In this document: piece by piece, positions 46,508 through 56,177 of the stretch
Numbering within the stretch: position 1 is the first letter of the stretch
Layout of the letters: each line of letters starts with the position of its first letter
Assembly: GCA_018645325.1 (NCBI GenBank)
Contig: JABGOU010000012.1
Span: 1-64,000 of the forward strand
Length of the DNA: 64,000 nucleotides
Source of the DNA: Desulfobacula sp.
GTDB taxonomy: Bacteria; Desulfobacterota; Desulfobacteria; Desulfobacterales; Desulfobacteraceae
Direction: 5' to 3'
Position numbers and translations under genes: made by a program
The notes under the pieces: model-generated
Told to the model about the DNA's origin: nothing
The model's input: only the letters and a program-made list of their open reading frames with translations
The model's database searches: none

Positions 46508-49165
46508 ATGGGTTCTGATAATCTGGATAAAGGATATGAGCCATCAGGAATTGAAGAAAAATGGTATAAATACTGGCTTGATAATGGATTATTTAAGGCT
46601 GAAGATAAAAGTGACAAAAAAGCCTTCTCAATTGTAATACCACCACCGAATGTTACTGGCGTGCTTCACATGGGCCATGCTTTAAACAATGTTGTTCAGG
46701 ATATTATGTGCCGGTACAGAAGGCTTTTAGGATATAATGTCCTCTGGATGCCCGGAACAGACCATGCAGGGATTGCAACCCAGAATGTTGTTGAAAGGGA
46801 TCTTGCGACAAAAGGGCAGACCCGGGATGATATTGGCAGGGAAGAATTTATCAAACAAGTCTGGAAGTGGCGTGAGAAAAAAGGTGGAGCCATTATCAAC
46901 CAGCTCAAAAGGCTGGGTGCCTCATGTGATTGGGATCGTGAGCGGTTCACCATGGATGAGGGGCTTTCCGATGCTGTTCGTAAAGTGTTTGTAAGGCTGT
47001 ATAAGGAAGAATTGATTTATGAGGGCCAGTATATCATTAACTGGTGCCCAAGGTGCAAAACAGCCCTTGCAGATCTTGAAGTTGAGCATGAAGAAAAAGA
47101 CGGATATTTCTATTATATCCGATATCCCTTTGCGAATAAAAAACAAGGACTTACCGTTGCAACCACACGGCCTGAGACCATGTTTGGTGATACTGCAGTA
47201 GCGATAAATCCAGATGATGACCGCTTTAAAGATCTTAAAGAAACCCATGTTTTGCTTCCTTTAACTGATAAGACCATTCCTATTATCAGAGATGATTATG
47301 TGGATACCCAGTTTGGAACAGGAGCATTAAAGGTTACACCTGCGCATGATCCCAATGATTTTAATCTGGGAGAAAAACACGGGCTTGAAAAATTAAAAGT
47401 TATTGATGAAGATGGATTTATGCTGGAAGGTGCCGGCGAATTTAAGGGACTGGATCGTTTTGAGTGCAGGCAAAAAGCTGTTGAGGCCTTAAAAGAAAAG
47501 GGACTTTTGGTTAAACAGGAGCCGATAAAGCACAGTGTGGGGCATTGCTATCGTTGTAAAACTATTGTTGAACCTTCTATTTCCAAACAATGGTTTGTAA
47601 AAGTTGAACCCCTTGCTAAAAAAGCATCCCGGGCGGTTAGATCAGGTAGAACACGAATTCTACCGGAGAATTGGTCAAAAACTTATTTTGAATGGATGGA
47701 TAATATCAGGGACTGGTGCATTTCACGGCAGATCTGGTGGGGTCACAGAATTCCGGTATGGAAATGCCCGGATTGCAAAGCCGTTATTGTTGAAGAAACA
47801 GATCCGACAAATTGTCCAACTTGTGGATCAAAAGAGATTGTACAGGAGACAGATGTTTTAGACACCTGGTTCTCAAGCGCACTCTGGCCGTTTTCAACTA
47901 TGGGCTGGCCAAATAACACAGACCTCTTGAAAACATTTTATCCTACCAATGTGCTGGTAACGGGTTTTGATATTCTTTTTTTCTGGGTTGCCAGGATGAT
48001 GATGATGGGAATCCATTTCATGGATGAAGTACCCTTTGATGATGTTTATATCCATGCTCTTGTAAGAGATGAACATGGCAAAAAGATGAGTAAATCAGTT
48101 GGTAATGTTATTGACCCTTTAAAAGTGATTGATGAGTATGGCGCAGATGCTTTCAGGTTTACTTTAGCTGCTTTTGCAGCTCAGGGGCGGGACGTCAAAA
48201 TGTCGGAATCAAGGGTTGAAGGGTATAGGCATTTTGTTAATAAACTGTGGAATGCCTCAAGGTTTGCCCTGATGCATATTACAGATAACGATACACAAAT
48301 TGATAATAAAAAACTCAACCTGGCTGAAAAGTGGATTCTTTCAAGAAGTGCCCACACTTCTCTTGCTGTAAAAGAAGGTATTGAAACTTATAGGTTTAAT
48401 GAAGCTGCGTCTGCCGTATACCAGTTTGTATGGCATGAGTTCTGTGACTGGTTTTTAGAAATCACAAAGCCTTCACTTTATGAAAAAGAAGGCGTACAAA
48501 GAAGAGATAGTACAAGAAGAGTCCTGTCAAAAGTTCTTGAAGATATTTTGATTATGCTTCACCCGTTTATGCCATTTGTTACAGAAGAAATTTATCATAT
48601 ATTGCCGGCAGCCAATGGATCAATTATGGTGGCAACTTACCCCTATAATGAAACAGAATATGCAATTTACAGGAATGAAGCCGTTGAAAAACAAATGGAC
48701 TTTATTTTTGGTTTGATTTCAGGTGTCAGAAATATCAGAAGCGAGATGAATATCCAGCCGTCCATGAAAATAAAAGTACTTGCCTATACAGAAGATGAAA
48801 AGGAAAAAATCATTATTGCTGAAAACAAATCCATTATTTCAAACCTTGCAACACTTGAAAGTTTTTATTTCTGTGATGCAGACAATATTCCTTCGTCCTG
48901 TGCATCTTCTGTTACCGGAAATACCACATGTTTTGTTTCCCTTGAAGGGGTGATTGATTTTGATAAGGAAATCAGCCGGCTTGAAAAAGAACTTGGGAAA
49001 AATACAAAAGAGCTTTTGACAGTTCAGAAAAGGCTTAATAATGAGAGTTTTCTTGAGAAAGCCCCTGAAGATGTGATCTTGAAGGTTAAATCCCAGTATG
49101 CCGACATTGAGGAAAAGAATAATAAGCTCAAGGAAAACCTTGAAAGAATTCAGAAAATGAAGTGA
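46508..49165 (+). CDS. valS: Valyl-tRNA synthetase
   Basis: An 885-residue class I aminoacyl-tRNA synthetase charging tRNA-Val. The HIGH motif is PPPNVTGVLHMGHAL (near residue 50), KMSKS is GKKMSKSVGNV (near 525), and DWCISRQIWWGHRIPVW is typical of ValRS. CP1 editing-domain segments and a C-terminal coiled coil (FDKEISRLEKELGKNTKELLTV) are present. ATG 46508 is preferred over an upstream in-frame start because of GGAG at 46496. Full length, with nothing unusual. Confidence 0.97.
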   Translation: MGSDNLDKGYEPSGIEEKWYKYWLDNGLFKAEDKSDKKAFSIVIPPPNVTGVLHMGHALNNVVQDIMCRYRRLLGYNVLWMPGTDHAGIATQNVVERDLATKGQTRDDIGREEFIKQVWKWREKKGGAIINQLKRLGASCDWDRERFTMDEGLSDAVRKVFVRLYKEELIYEGQYIINWCPRCKTALADLEVEHEEKDGYFYYIRYPFANKKQGLTVATTRPETMFGDTAVAINPDDDRFKDLKETHVLLPLTDKTIPIIRDDYVDTQFGTGALKVTPAHDPNDFNLGEKHGLEKLKVIDEDGFMLEGAGEFKGLDRFECRQKAVEALKEKGLLVKQEPIKHSVGHCYRCKTIVEPSISKQWFVKVEPLAKKASRAVRSGRTRILPENWSKTYFEWMDNIRDWCISRQIWWGHRIPVWKCPDCKAVIVEETDPTNCPTCGSKEIVQETDVLDTWFSSALWPFSTMGWPNNTDLLKTFYPTNVLVTGFDILFFWVARMMMMGIHFMDEVPFDDVYIHALVRDEHGKKMSKSVGNVIDPLKVIDEYGADAFRFTLAAFAAQGRDVKMSESRVEGYRHFVNKLWNASRFALMHITDNDTQIDNKKLNLAEKWILSRSAHTSLAVKEGIETYRFNEAASAVYQFVWHEFCDWFLEITKPSLYEKEGVQRRDSTRRVLSKVLEDILIMLHPFMPFVTEEIYHILPAANGSIMVATYPYNETEYAIYRNEAVEKQMDFIFGLISGVRNIRSEMNIQPSMKIKVLAYTEDEKEKIIIAENKSIISNLATLESFYFCDADNIPSSCASSVTGNTTCFVSLEGVIDFDKEISRLEKELGKNTKELLTVQKRLNNESFLEKAPEDVILKVKSQYADIEEKNNKLKENLERIQKMK

Positions 49166-49171
49166 TAGAAT

Positions 49172-50011
49172 ATGAACACAATTGAAAATATAATAAAATT
49201 AGCACTTTTTGAAGATTCCGGGCTGGGAGATATCACAGCAGAATGTATTTTGCCAGAACCCCTGTCAGGTAAAGGCGTTATCATTGCTAAAGAGTCTTTT
49301 ATCCTTGCAGGGATTAATGTGGCAAAAACTGTATTTAAAATTCTGGACCCTGATTGTGATACAAGTTCTTTTTTTTTGGATGGTGACTGTGTTAAAAAAG
49401 GGGAGATAGTTTTTGAGGTTCAAGGAGACCTTTTATCCCTTTTAAAAGGAGAGCGTGTGGCCTTGAATTTTTTACAGCGCCTTTCAGGAATTGCCACATT
49501 GACCCGTTCTTATGTGGATGAGATGAAATCCTCAAAGGTTCGCCTGACAGATACAAGGAAAACTACTCCAGGGCTTCGCAGTCTTGAAAAAGAGGCGGTC
49601 AGGGCAGGTGGCGCCTATAATCACCGGATGTCATTGTACGATGGAATTTTGATTAAGGATAATCATATTGCGGTTGCAGGTTCCATCACGAAGGCTGTAT
49701 CCCTGGTTAAAAAAAGAGCATCTCATTTGATGAAAATTGAGGTTGAGGTTTCGACTCTTGATGAAGTTAAAGAGGCAGTCAATGCAGGTGTTGAAGTGAT
49801 CATGCTGGATAATATGGATTATGATCAGATGTCGGCGGCGGTAAATTATATTGACAAAAGAGCTGTTGTGGAGGCTTCCGGAAACGTCTCTTTGAAAACT
49901 TTGAATAAAATTGCCGCCACAGGAGTGGATGTGATTTCATGTGGTGCGCTTACCCATCAGGCACGTTCCATCGATTTAAGCATGCAGATTAAAGCTTATG
50001 GAATAAGATAG
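49172..50011 (+). CDS. nadC: Nicotinate-nucleotide pyrophosphorylase (quinolinate phosphoribosyltransferase)
   Basis: A 279-residue enzyme of NAD synthesis that turns quinolinate and PRPP into nicotinate mononucleotide. FEDSGLGDITAECIL, RLTDTRKTTPGLRSLEKEAVRAGGAYNHR (the Arg/Lys/His substrate site) and VEVSTLDEVKEAV with EASGNVSLKTL match the family. It starts 6 nt after valS. Its 3' end overlaps the convergent response regulator gene by 16 nt. Confidence 0.95.
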   Translation: MNTIENIIKLALFEDSGLGDITAECILPEPLSGKGVIIAKESFILAGINVAKTVFKILDPDCDTSSFFLDGDCVKKGEIVFEVQGDLLSLLKGERVALNFLQRLSGIATLTRSYVDEMKSSKVRLTDTRKTTPGLRSLEKEAVRAGGAYNHRMSLYDGILIKDNHIAVAGSITKAVSLVKKRASHLMKIEVEVSTLDEVKEAVNAGVEVIMLDNMDYDQMSAAVNYIDKRAVVEASGNVSLKTLNKIAATGVDVISCGALTHQARSIDLSMQIKAYGIR

Positions 50012-50898
50012 GTTAGTTTGTTCCGACCGCTATCCTTTGATTTATAAAGTGCTTTATCGGCCCGGCTGATAAAACTTGTGAAATCTTCTCCTTTCACAAG
50101 TTCTGTTGCACCAAGACTGACGCTGATTGATGCTTTTGTCCCTGGTTCAGGTTCAAATATCCTGGCGCAAATGCTTTCTTTTATCCTTTCTCCAACTAAA
50201 CAGGCCTTTTTAATCCTTGTTTCCGGCAAAAGGATGGTAAACTCTTCTCCACCATATCGATAGGCCGTGTCCATGGATCTCATACATGAATTGACCGTTT
50301 TTCCAATTTTCATTAGAACCTTGTCCCCTTCAAGGTGTCCCCAGGTATCATTATAGTTTTTAAAGAAATCAATATCGATAATGAGTAAAGACAGAGCCCT
50401 GGAATAGCGGATATGTCGATTGGTTTCGGTTTTTACCTGGGCAAAAAAATGTCTTGAATTATAAAGCCCTGTTAAAGCATCTGTAATGGCAATTTTTTCA
50501 AGCTTTTTCAAGAGTTTGCTGCGTTCTTTTTTAGATTCAGCTTCTCTTAAAACTCTTTTAATTCTCAAATCCAGTTCTTCAAAACGAAAAGGTTTGAAAA
50601 TAAAGTCGCTTGCCCCTGCCTTAACTGCATTTTCATATGAATACTCGGCACTGTAGCCGGTCATAACCATTACATCAAGATCATAGGAGTCTTTTATTCT
50701 TCTGGTGAGTTCCAGCCCGTCCATGCCCTTCATCATAATGTCTGTAAGGACAAGATTTGCTTTAAATGATTTGAGTATTTTTAAGGCTTGTGTTGCATCT
50801 AACGCACTTTTAACCTCATAATTGATAGCTTTCAAATATTCTGTTACAGAGTTTCTAATAGTAATATCATCGTCTACAACCAGAATAGAATATGTCAT
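49996..50898 (-). CDS. Response regulator with GGDEF diguanylate cyclase
   Basis: A 300-residue protein from ATG 50898 (GGAGAAAAATTC upstream; an earlier start at 51006 lacks support). Receiver 1-120 (ILVVDDDITIRNSV, VLTDIMMKGMDG) followed by a short linker and a GGDEF domain with TDALTGLYNSRHFFAQ, SLLIIDIDFFKNYND and YRYGGEEFTILLPETR, an intact GGEEF signature. RSMD lies five residues before GGEEF, so an inhibitory c-di-GMP I-site (RxxD) is present. It should make c-di-GMP when phosphorylated. It converges with nadC. Confidence 0.92.
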   Translation of the reverse strand: MTYSILVVDDDITIRNSVTEYLKAINYEVKSALDATQALKILKSFKANLVLTDIMMKGMDGLELTRRIKDSYDLDVMVMTGYSAEYSYENAVKAGASDFIFKPFRFEELDLRIKRVLREAESKKERSKLLKKLEKIAITDALTGLYNSRHFFAQVKTETNRHIRYSRALSLLIIDIDFFKNYNDTWGHLEGDKVLMKIGKTVNSCMRSMDTAYRYGGEEFTILLPETRIKKACLVGERIKESICARIFEPEPGTKASISVSLGATELVKGEDFTSFISRADKALYKSKDSGRNKLTYLIP

Positions 50899-51026
50899 GA
50901 ATTTTTCTCCGATGTTATAGCCTTTATCACGAGCTTTTCTTGACACCTCACAGCGCAATTGGTAAAACCGTAGAACGAATTTAACCGGATGAGTTTTCTT
51001 TGTCAATATTTTAGTTTGGAGCTAGA

Positions 51027-52829
51027 TTGAAATTAAATATAAAAAATATTCGAAATTTTAGTATTATTGCCCATATTGATCATGGGAAGTCAACATTGTC
51101 CGACAGGCTCATTCAGCTTTCCGGTATTATTTCGGAAAGAGATATGAAAGACCAGATACTCGATTCCATGGATATTGAAAGAGAAAGGGGTATCACCATT
51201 AAAAGTCAGACTGTTTCTCTCCCCTATAAAGGAGAGGATGGCAAGCTTTACCTTTTAAATCTGATAGACACACCCGGCCATGTGGATTTTTCATATGAGG
51301 TATCACGGGCCCTGGCATCCTGTGAGGGAGCATTAATACTGGTGGATGCAAGCCAGGGAGTTGAAGCCCAGACACTGGCCAATTTATATCTTGCCATGGA
51401 ACATGAGCTTGAGATCATACCCGTGATTAACAAAATAGATCTGCCTTCTGCTCAGATTGACTGGGCAAAGGATCAGATCGAAGAGGATCTGGGGCTTGAT
51501 TCTGATGAAGCATTAGCGGTTTCTGCAAAAACAGGTATAGGGGTAGACAAGATATTTGAGGCCATTATCAGAAAAATACCACCACCTGTTTGTAAGGATA
51601 ATTCTGTTTTTAAAGGTCTGATATTTGACTCTCATTATGACGCATTCAGAGGAACCATAGTCCATTTCAGAATTTTTAACGGCAGCATTAAAAAAGGCGA
51701 TAAGATCCTTTTAATGTCCAATAATGCCAAGTATAAGGTTGAAGAGGTGGGATTGTTTCAAATTGTGCGGCAGCCTCAAAATGAACTTATTGCAGGGCAG
51801 GTTGGATACTTTATCGCCGGTATTAAAAATATCAGTGATGTGAAAATCGGGGATACGGTCACCATGCCTGATCAACTATGTGAAAACTCCCTGGCAGGAT
51901 TCAGGGAACCAACGCCCGTTGTGTTTTCTTCCATGTATCCTGTTGCATCAGATGATTATGAGGAACTTACTGCTGCTTTGGAAAAGCTTAAGCTCAATGA
52001 TGCATCTTTGATTTACGAGAAAGACAGTTCCACTGCCCTTGGGTTTGGATACAGGTGTGGTTTTCTAGGCCTTTTGCATCTTGAAGTTGTCCAGGAACGG
52101 CTTGAAAGGGAATATGATGTTTCTCTGATTTTGACATCGCCTTCTGTTATGTATGAGATCACTTATACGGATGGGACAATAAAAATTATTGATAACCCGG
52201 TCCAATATCCTGATCCGGGCGAGATAACCCGGGTCAGGGAACCTTTTATAAAAGCTTCCATCATTGTGCCGGATAAATATATGGGCAATGTCATGCAGGT
52301 CTGCCATGAATTTCGCGGAGTCAGCGAAAATTACCAGTACTTAACCAGTAACCGCATGGAAATGAAATTTATACTGCCTTTGGCAGAGGTGGTGTATGAA
52401 TTTTATGATCGGCTCAAAAGTGTCACCCAGGGATATGGGTCATTTGATTATGAAATTGCGGGATACCAGGAGACAGACCTTGTAAAACTTGATTTTATTA
52501 TTAATGGTGAACGGGTGGATGCTCTGTCCCAGCTTATTCACCGTGACAAGGCAGAAGCCAGGGCCAGAACAGCTTGTAAGAAGTTGAGAGAAGAAATCCC
52601 AAGGCAGCAGTTTAAAATACCCATCCAGGGTGCTATTGGAGGGAAAATTATTTCCAGAGAAACCATATCTGCATTTAGAAAAGATGTGACAGCCAAATGT
52701 TATGGCGGTGATATTTCAAGAAAACGAAAGCTACTTGAAAAACAAAAAAAGGGTAAAAAACGCATGAAAATGGTGGGCTCGGTTGAGATCCCGCAATCTG
52801 CATTTCTCTCTGTTCTGAAAACAGATTGA
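51027..52829 (+). CDS. lepA: Elongation factor 4 (LepA)
   Basis: A 600-residue translational GTPase. The G-domain starts NFSIIAHIDHGKSTLSDRL, with DTPGHVDFSYEVSRAL and NKIDLPSA; the C-terminal LepA-specific part has RKRKLLEKQKKGKKRMKMVGSVEIPQSAFLSVLK, the family hallmark. The start is TTG 51027, with GGAG at 51015. LepA back-translocates or rescues stalled ribosomes. Complete, and divergent from the GGDEF regulator, with which it shares a 128-bp upstream region. Confidence 0.97.
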   Translation: MKLNIKNIRNFSIIAHIDHGKSTLSDRLIQLSGIISERDMKDQILDSMDIERERGITIKSQTVSLPYKGEDGKLYLLNLIDTPGHVDFSYEVSRALASCEGALILVDASQGVEAQTLANLYLAMEHELEIIPVINKIDLPSAQIDWAKDQIEEDLGLDSDEALAVSAKTGIGVDKIFEAIIRKIPPPVCKDNSVFKGLIFDSHYDAFRGTIVHFRIFNGSIKKGDKILLMSNNAKYKVEEVGLFQIVRQPQNELIAGQVGYFIAGIKNISDVKIGDTVTMPDQLCENSLAGFREPTPVVFSSMYPVASDDYEELTAALEKLKLNDASLIYEKDSSTALGFGYRCGFLGLLHLEVVQERLEREYDVSLILTSPSVMYEITYTDGTIKIIDNPVQYPDPGEITRVREPFIKASIIVPDKYMGNVMQVCHEFRGVSENYQYLTSNRMEMKFILPLAEVVYEFYDRLKSVTQGYGSFDYEIAGYQETDLVKLDFIINGERVDALSQLIHRDKAEARARTACKKLREEIPRQQFKIPIQGAIGGKIISRETISAFRKDVTAKCYGGDISRKRKLLEKQKKGKKRMKMVGSVEIPQSAFLSVLKTD

Positions 52830-52963
52830 TCAAAATGTTATGGGATTTATGACTGTTGTTTTTTACTTAATATATTTGGATTTATAGCTTGTATTTTTTT
52901 TTTGACAGGCGTATGGCATTCAATTATCAGATGTAAAAAAAACTAACACAAAAGGTGAATCCC

Positions 52964-53728
52964 ATGAACTATGAATGTATTATCTATGAAAAAAAAGATC
53001 AGGTTGGCCTGATTAAGCTGAACAGACCCAAGGTGCTTAATGCAATGAACCGGCAGCTTTGGATTGAGATGCAGGATGCCCTTGAACGAGTAAAACAGGA
53101 CAAAGATGTTAAGGCACTTATCATTACAGGGGAAGGCCGTGCCTTTTCAACAGGAGCAGATCTGAAAGATTCAAAGGATAGAAGCATTGAAGATTACAGA
53201 CTTTATCTTGAATCCCTGCAGGAAGCATCAAGAAAGATTATCAGGTTTGAAAAGCCCACGATCGCAGCTATTAACGGTTATGCCCTAGGTTCTGGTTACG
53301 AACTTGCTTTAGCCTGTGATATCAGGATTGCAGCCAAAGAGGCACTTATCGGATCACCTGAGGCAAAGGTAACATCATCTGTTACAGGTGGTGCATTCCG
53401 ACTTGTTCAGGATCTGGTTGGGCCGGGTAAAGCCAGAGAACTACTTTTTACTGCAGAATATATCTCTGGAGAAGAAGCCCAGAAAATAGGGCTTGTCAAT
53501 AAAGCTGTTCCGTTGGATGAATTAATGGATGAAACATTTGATATGGCTAAAAAGATCGTTGCCAATTCGTCTTTTTCTCTGAAGCTCATTAAAAAGGGTT
53601 TTCTCATGGCCCAGGGAGAAAGCAGTCTTGAGGCTTTGATGGATTATGAGATTGAAGCCTGCCTTGCATGTGTTTCAACAAAGGAGAGAGAAGCGTCTTT
53701 GGATGATTTTGAGCAGAGAAAAAAATAA
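52964..53728 (+). CDS. Enoyl-CoA hydratase/isomerase family protein
   Basis: A 254-residue crotonase. KLNRPKVLNAMNRQLWIEMQDAL at the start; GRAFSTGADLK forms part of the oxyanion hole; GYALGSGYELALACDIRIAAKEALIGSPEAKV is the hydratase core, where Glu of GSPEAKV is one catalytic-type residue. ATG 52964 is preferred over an in-frame GTG at 52955. It is 15 nt before an ADP-forming acyl-CoA synthetase, so the pair may act on one acyl-CoA. Specificity is not evident. Confidence 0.9.
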   Translation: MNYECIIYEKKDQVGLIKLNRPKVLNAMNRQLWIEMQDALERVKQDKDVKALIITGEGRAFSTGADLKDSKDRSIEDYRLYLESLQEASRKIIRFEKPTIAAINGYALGSGYELALACDIRIAAKEALIGSPEAKVTSSVTGGAFRLVQDLVGPGKARELLFTAEYISGEEAQKIGLVNKAVPLDELMDETFDMAKKIVANSSFSLKLIKKGFLMAQGESSLEALMDYEIEACLACVSTKEREASLDDFEQRKK

Positions 53729-53743
53729 TCAAAGGAAAATATC

Positions 53744-55945
53744 ATGTTAGATAAAGTGCTCGATGCCAAATCAGTTGCCATCATCGGTGCGTCAAAAAAT
53801 AAAACAAAACGGGGATACCAGGCTATTAAAACCCTTAAAGCAGATGGTTTTGAGGGACAGATTTATCCGGTAAATCCAAAAGAAGATATGATTTTAGGGC
53901 TTCCCTGCTATAAAAATATTACAGATATTGAAGGCCCTGTAGATCTTGCCCTGATTACAACCCCGGCCAGAACAATCCCGGGAATCTTAAGAAAATGCGG
54001 TGAAAAAAAGGTTTCCGGTGCCGTTATCATTGCCGGTGGTTTCAGGGAACTGGGAGCCAAAGGCAAGGAACTTGAGCAGCAGGTTGTCACTGCGGCAAAG
54101 GAAACCGGTGTCAGATTAATCGGGCCCAATACATCTGGAATGATCAATTTGAAAAGCAATATGAACCTTGTAGGGATTAGTAATGCTCCCAAAGGGCACA
54201 TTGCACTGCTCTGTCAAAGCGGCAATATGGCGTTGACACTTATCACAGAGGCCACAATTCGCAAGCACGAGGGATTTACCTATTATGTCGGAGTTGGAAA
54301 TGAGTCAGATATAAAATTTCATGAGTATCTTGAATTTTTTAGAAATGACCCGGATACAAAAGCTATCCTCATGTATGTCGAGGGGATGAGTGAGGGGCGC
54401 AAATTTTTACAGGAAGCACATAAAACAAGTATTAAAAAGCCGATTATTCTCTTAAAAAGCGGCCGATCGGCAACAGGGAAGAAATCGGCAGGGTCTCATA
54501 CAGGATCTCTTGCCGGGATGAGTGAAGTGGCAAATCGGGCCTATGGCCGTGCCGGGATCATCGTGATTGAGAATTCAGATGAGCTTTTTCCCGTTGCTGA
54601 GACTCTTTGCAGCCAGCCTGCGATTAAAAATAATTCCATTGCCATCCTTGCCGATGGCGGGGGGCATGCGACTATCGCCGCTGATCTCTTAAGTGACTAT
54701 GGCATTCATTTGCCTGAATTGTCCGACAAAACAAAAGAAAAGTTAAGGGAACTTTTGCCTGAAGCTGCATCTGTCGTCAATCCCGTTGATGTGGCCGGCG
54801 GGACAGATTCTGATCCCACTCTGTTTGCAGACTGTGCTAAAATTATTTTAAATGACCCAAGTGTCGGCGGGCTTCTGGTTGTGGGTCTATTTGGCGGATA
54901 CGGGATTCGGTTTGAAGAAAGTCTTGCCATTGGAGAAGAGGCTGCAGCCCATCGATTCGGGGCAATGGTAAAAAAGAGAAACAAACCCATTTTCATTCAT
55001 TCCCTGTACAGTTCGTATGAATCCCATGCCCTTGATCTGCTGCGACATTATGATATACCCGTTCATGACTCCCTGGACATTTCATGCAAATGCGTGGCAT
55101 CCCTTTGTAAATATGGGAATTATCTGAAATCCTATCACGGCAAAACCTCTTTTATTTTTAATTGGCGGGCCAAGGCAAAACCAGAAGGGGTACAGATTCT
55201 GGAAAACGCCGGAAAAGAGGGTCGTCATGTCCTTTTAGAACATGAAGCAAAACAATTGATCAAACTTCACGGTGCACCAACCTCAGTGGGACAGGTGGCT
55301 GAAACAGAGGATGAGGCATGGGAAATCGCACAAAAAATTAATGGAAATAGTGAATATATAGCGAACAGTGAGAAGACGAACAGTGAGAAGACGACGAACA
55401 GTGAGGCAAAGGCGAGTGTTGTATTAAAAATCGTCTCGCCGGATATCCTTCACAAAAGCGATGCCGGCGGTGTTAAGCTGAATTTGAGTTCTGAACATCA
55501 GGTTAGGAAAGGATTTCAGCAGATTATTAAACGTGCCAAAGCCTATAATTCAAAAGCAGATATTCGGGGAGTACTTGTTGCCCCCATGGCCCAGCAGGGT
55601 CTTGAAATTATTATTGGAACCAAGATAGATGAGCAGTTTGGTCCGGTCATCATGTACGGCCTGGGTGGTATCATGGTTGAAATAATGAAGGATGTAACGT
55701 TCTGGGTTTTACCCATTAATCCGACTTCGAGTAAAAAAATGCTGGAAGATACCCGCTCGTCTATCCTTTTAGATGGTATAAGGGGGCACAAAGGGTATGA
55801 TAAAAAATCCTTGAAAAAGCTGATATCCATGTGTTCAGAGCTGATTGAATCCTATCCGGAAATTGAGGAAATGGACTTGAATCCGGTTATTCTTTATGAA
55901 AAAGGCCTGGATGTGGTGGATGCAAGAATAATACTTAAAAAATAA
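53744..55945 (+). CDS. ADP-forming acyl-CoA synthetase (acetate--CoA ligase type), fused
   Basis: A 733-residue fusion of the two NDP-forming ACS parts. An N-terminal CoA-binding domain (SVAIIGASKNKTKRGYQAIKTL) and succinyl-CoA-ligase-like region carry the catalytic-His-type SHTGSLAG. A C-terminal ATP-grasp domain has SVVLKIVSPDILHKSDAGGVKL. The enzyme converts acyl-CoA, ADP and Pi to acid, ATP and CoA. An unusual 24-residue, Asn/Ser/Glu/Lys/Thr-rich insertion with tandem NSEKT repeats sits in the ATP-grasp part between EIAQKING and SVVLKIV. Confidence 0.9.
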   Translation: MLDKVLDAKSVAIIGASKNKTKRGYQAIKTLKADGFEGQIYPVNPKEDMILGLPCYKNITDIEGPVDLALITTPARTIPGILRKCGEKKVSGAVIIAGGFRELGAKGKELEQQVVTAAKETGVRLIGPNTSGMINLKSNMNLVGISNAPKGHIALLCQSGNMALTLITEATIRKHEGFTYYVGVGNESDIKFHEYLEFFRNDPDTKAILMYVEGMSEGRKFLQEAHKTSIKKPIILLKSGRSATGKKSAGSHTGSLAGMSEVANRAYGRAGIIVIENSDELFPVAETLCSQPAIKNNSIAILADGGGHATIAADLLSDYGIHLPELSDKTKEKLRELLPEAASVVNPVDVAGGTDSDPTLFADCAKIILNDPSVGGLLVVGLFGGYGIRFEESLAIGEEAAAHRFGAMVKKRNKPIFIHSLYSSYESHALDLLRHYDIPVHDSLDISCKCVASLCKYGNYLKSYHGKTSFIFNWRAKAKPEGVQILENAGKEGRHVLLEHEAKQLIKLHGAPTSVGQVAETEDEAWEIAQKINGNSEYIANSEKTNSEKTTNSEAKASVVLKIVSPDILHKSDAGGVKLNLSSEHQVRKGFQQIIKRAKAYNSKADIRGVLVAPMAQQGLEIIIGTKIDEQFGPVIMYGLGGIMVEIMKDVTFWVLPINPTSSKKMLEDTRSSILLDGIRGHKGYDKKSLKKLISMCSELIESYPEIEEMDLNPVILYEKGLDVVDARIILKK
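55363..55410. repeat. Tandem 15-bp repeat inside the synthetase gene
   Basis: GAACAGTGAGAAGAC at 55363-55377 and 55378-55392, a GAC spacer and a partial third unit GAACAGTGAGG from 55396. In frame it encodes NSEKT-type repeats; unit length 15 is a multiple of three, so it can grow or shrink without frameshift. Confidence 0.85.
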
Positions 55946-56177
55946 GACTTTTATGGATTAATACTTTACAAATACGATTGGGAATTGTAATTTTCATAAA
56001 CATACATAATTGGTTTCAACCAAATTTTAAACAAAAGTATACAAATCAATAAATTGATACTCGGGAATATTGTTTTTTAAAAACAATAATTTAAATAATA
56101 TAAGAAGAAAGGAGGCAGAAAAACACCGGTGATTTAATTATCTAAATAATTATTAATACTTAAATTAGGAGGTTAAG

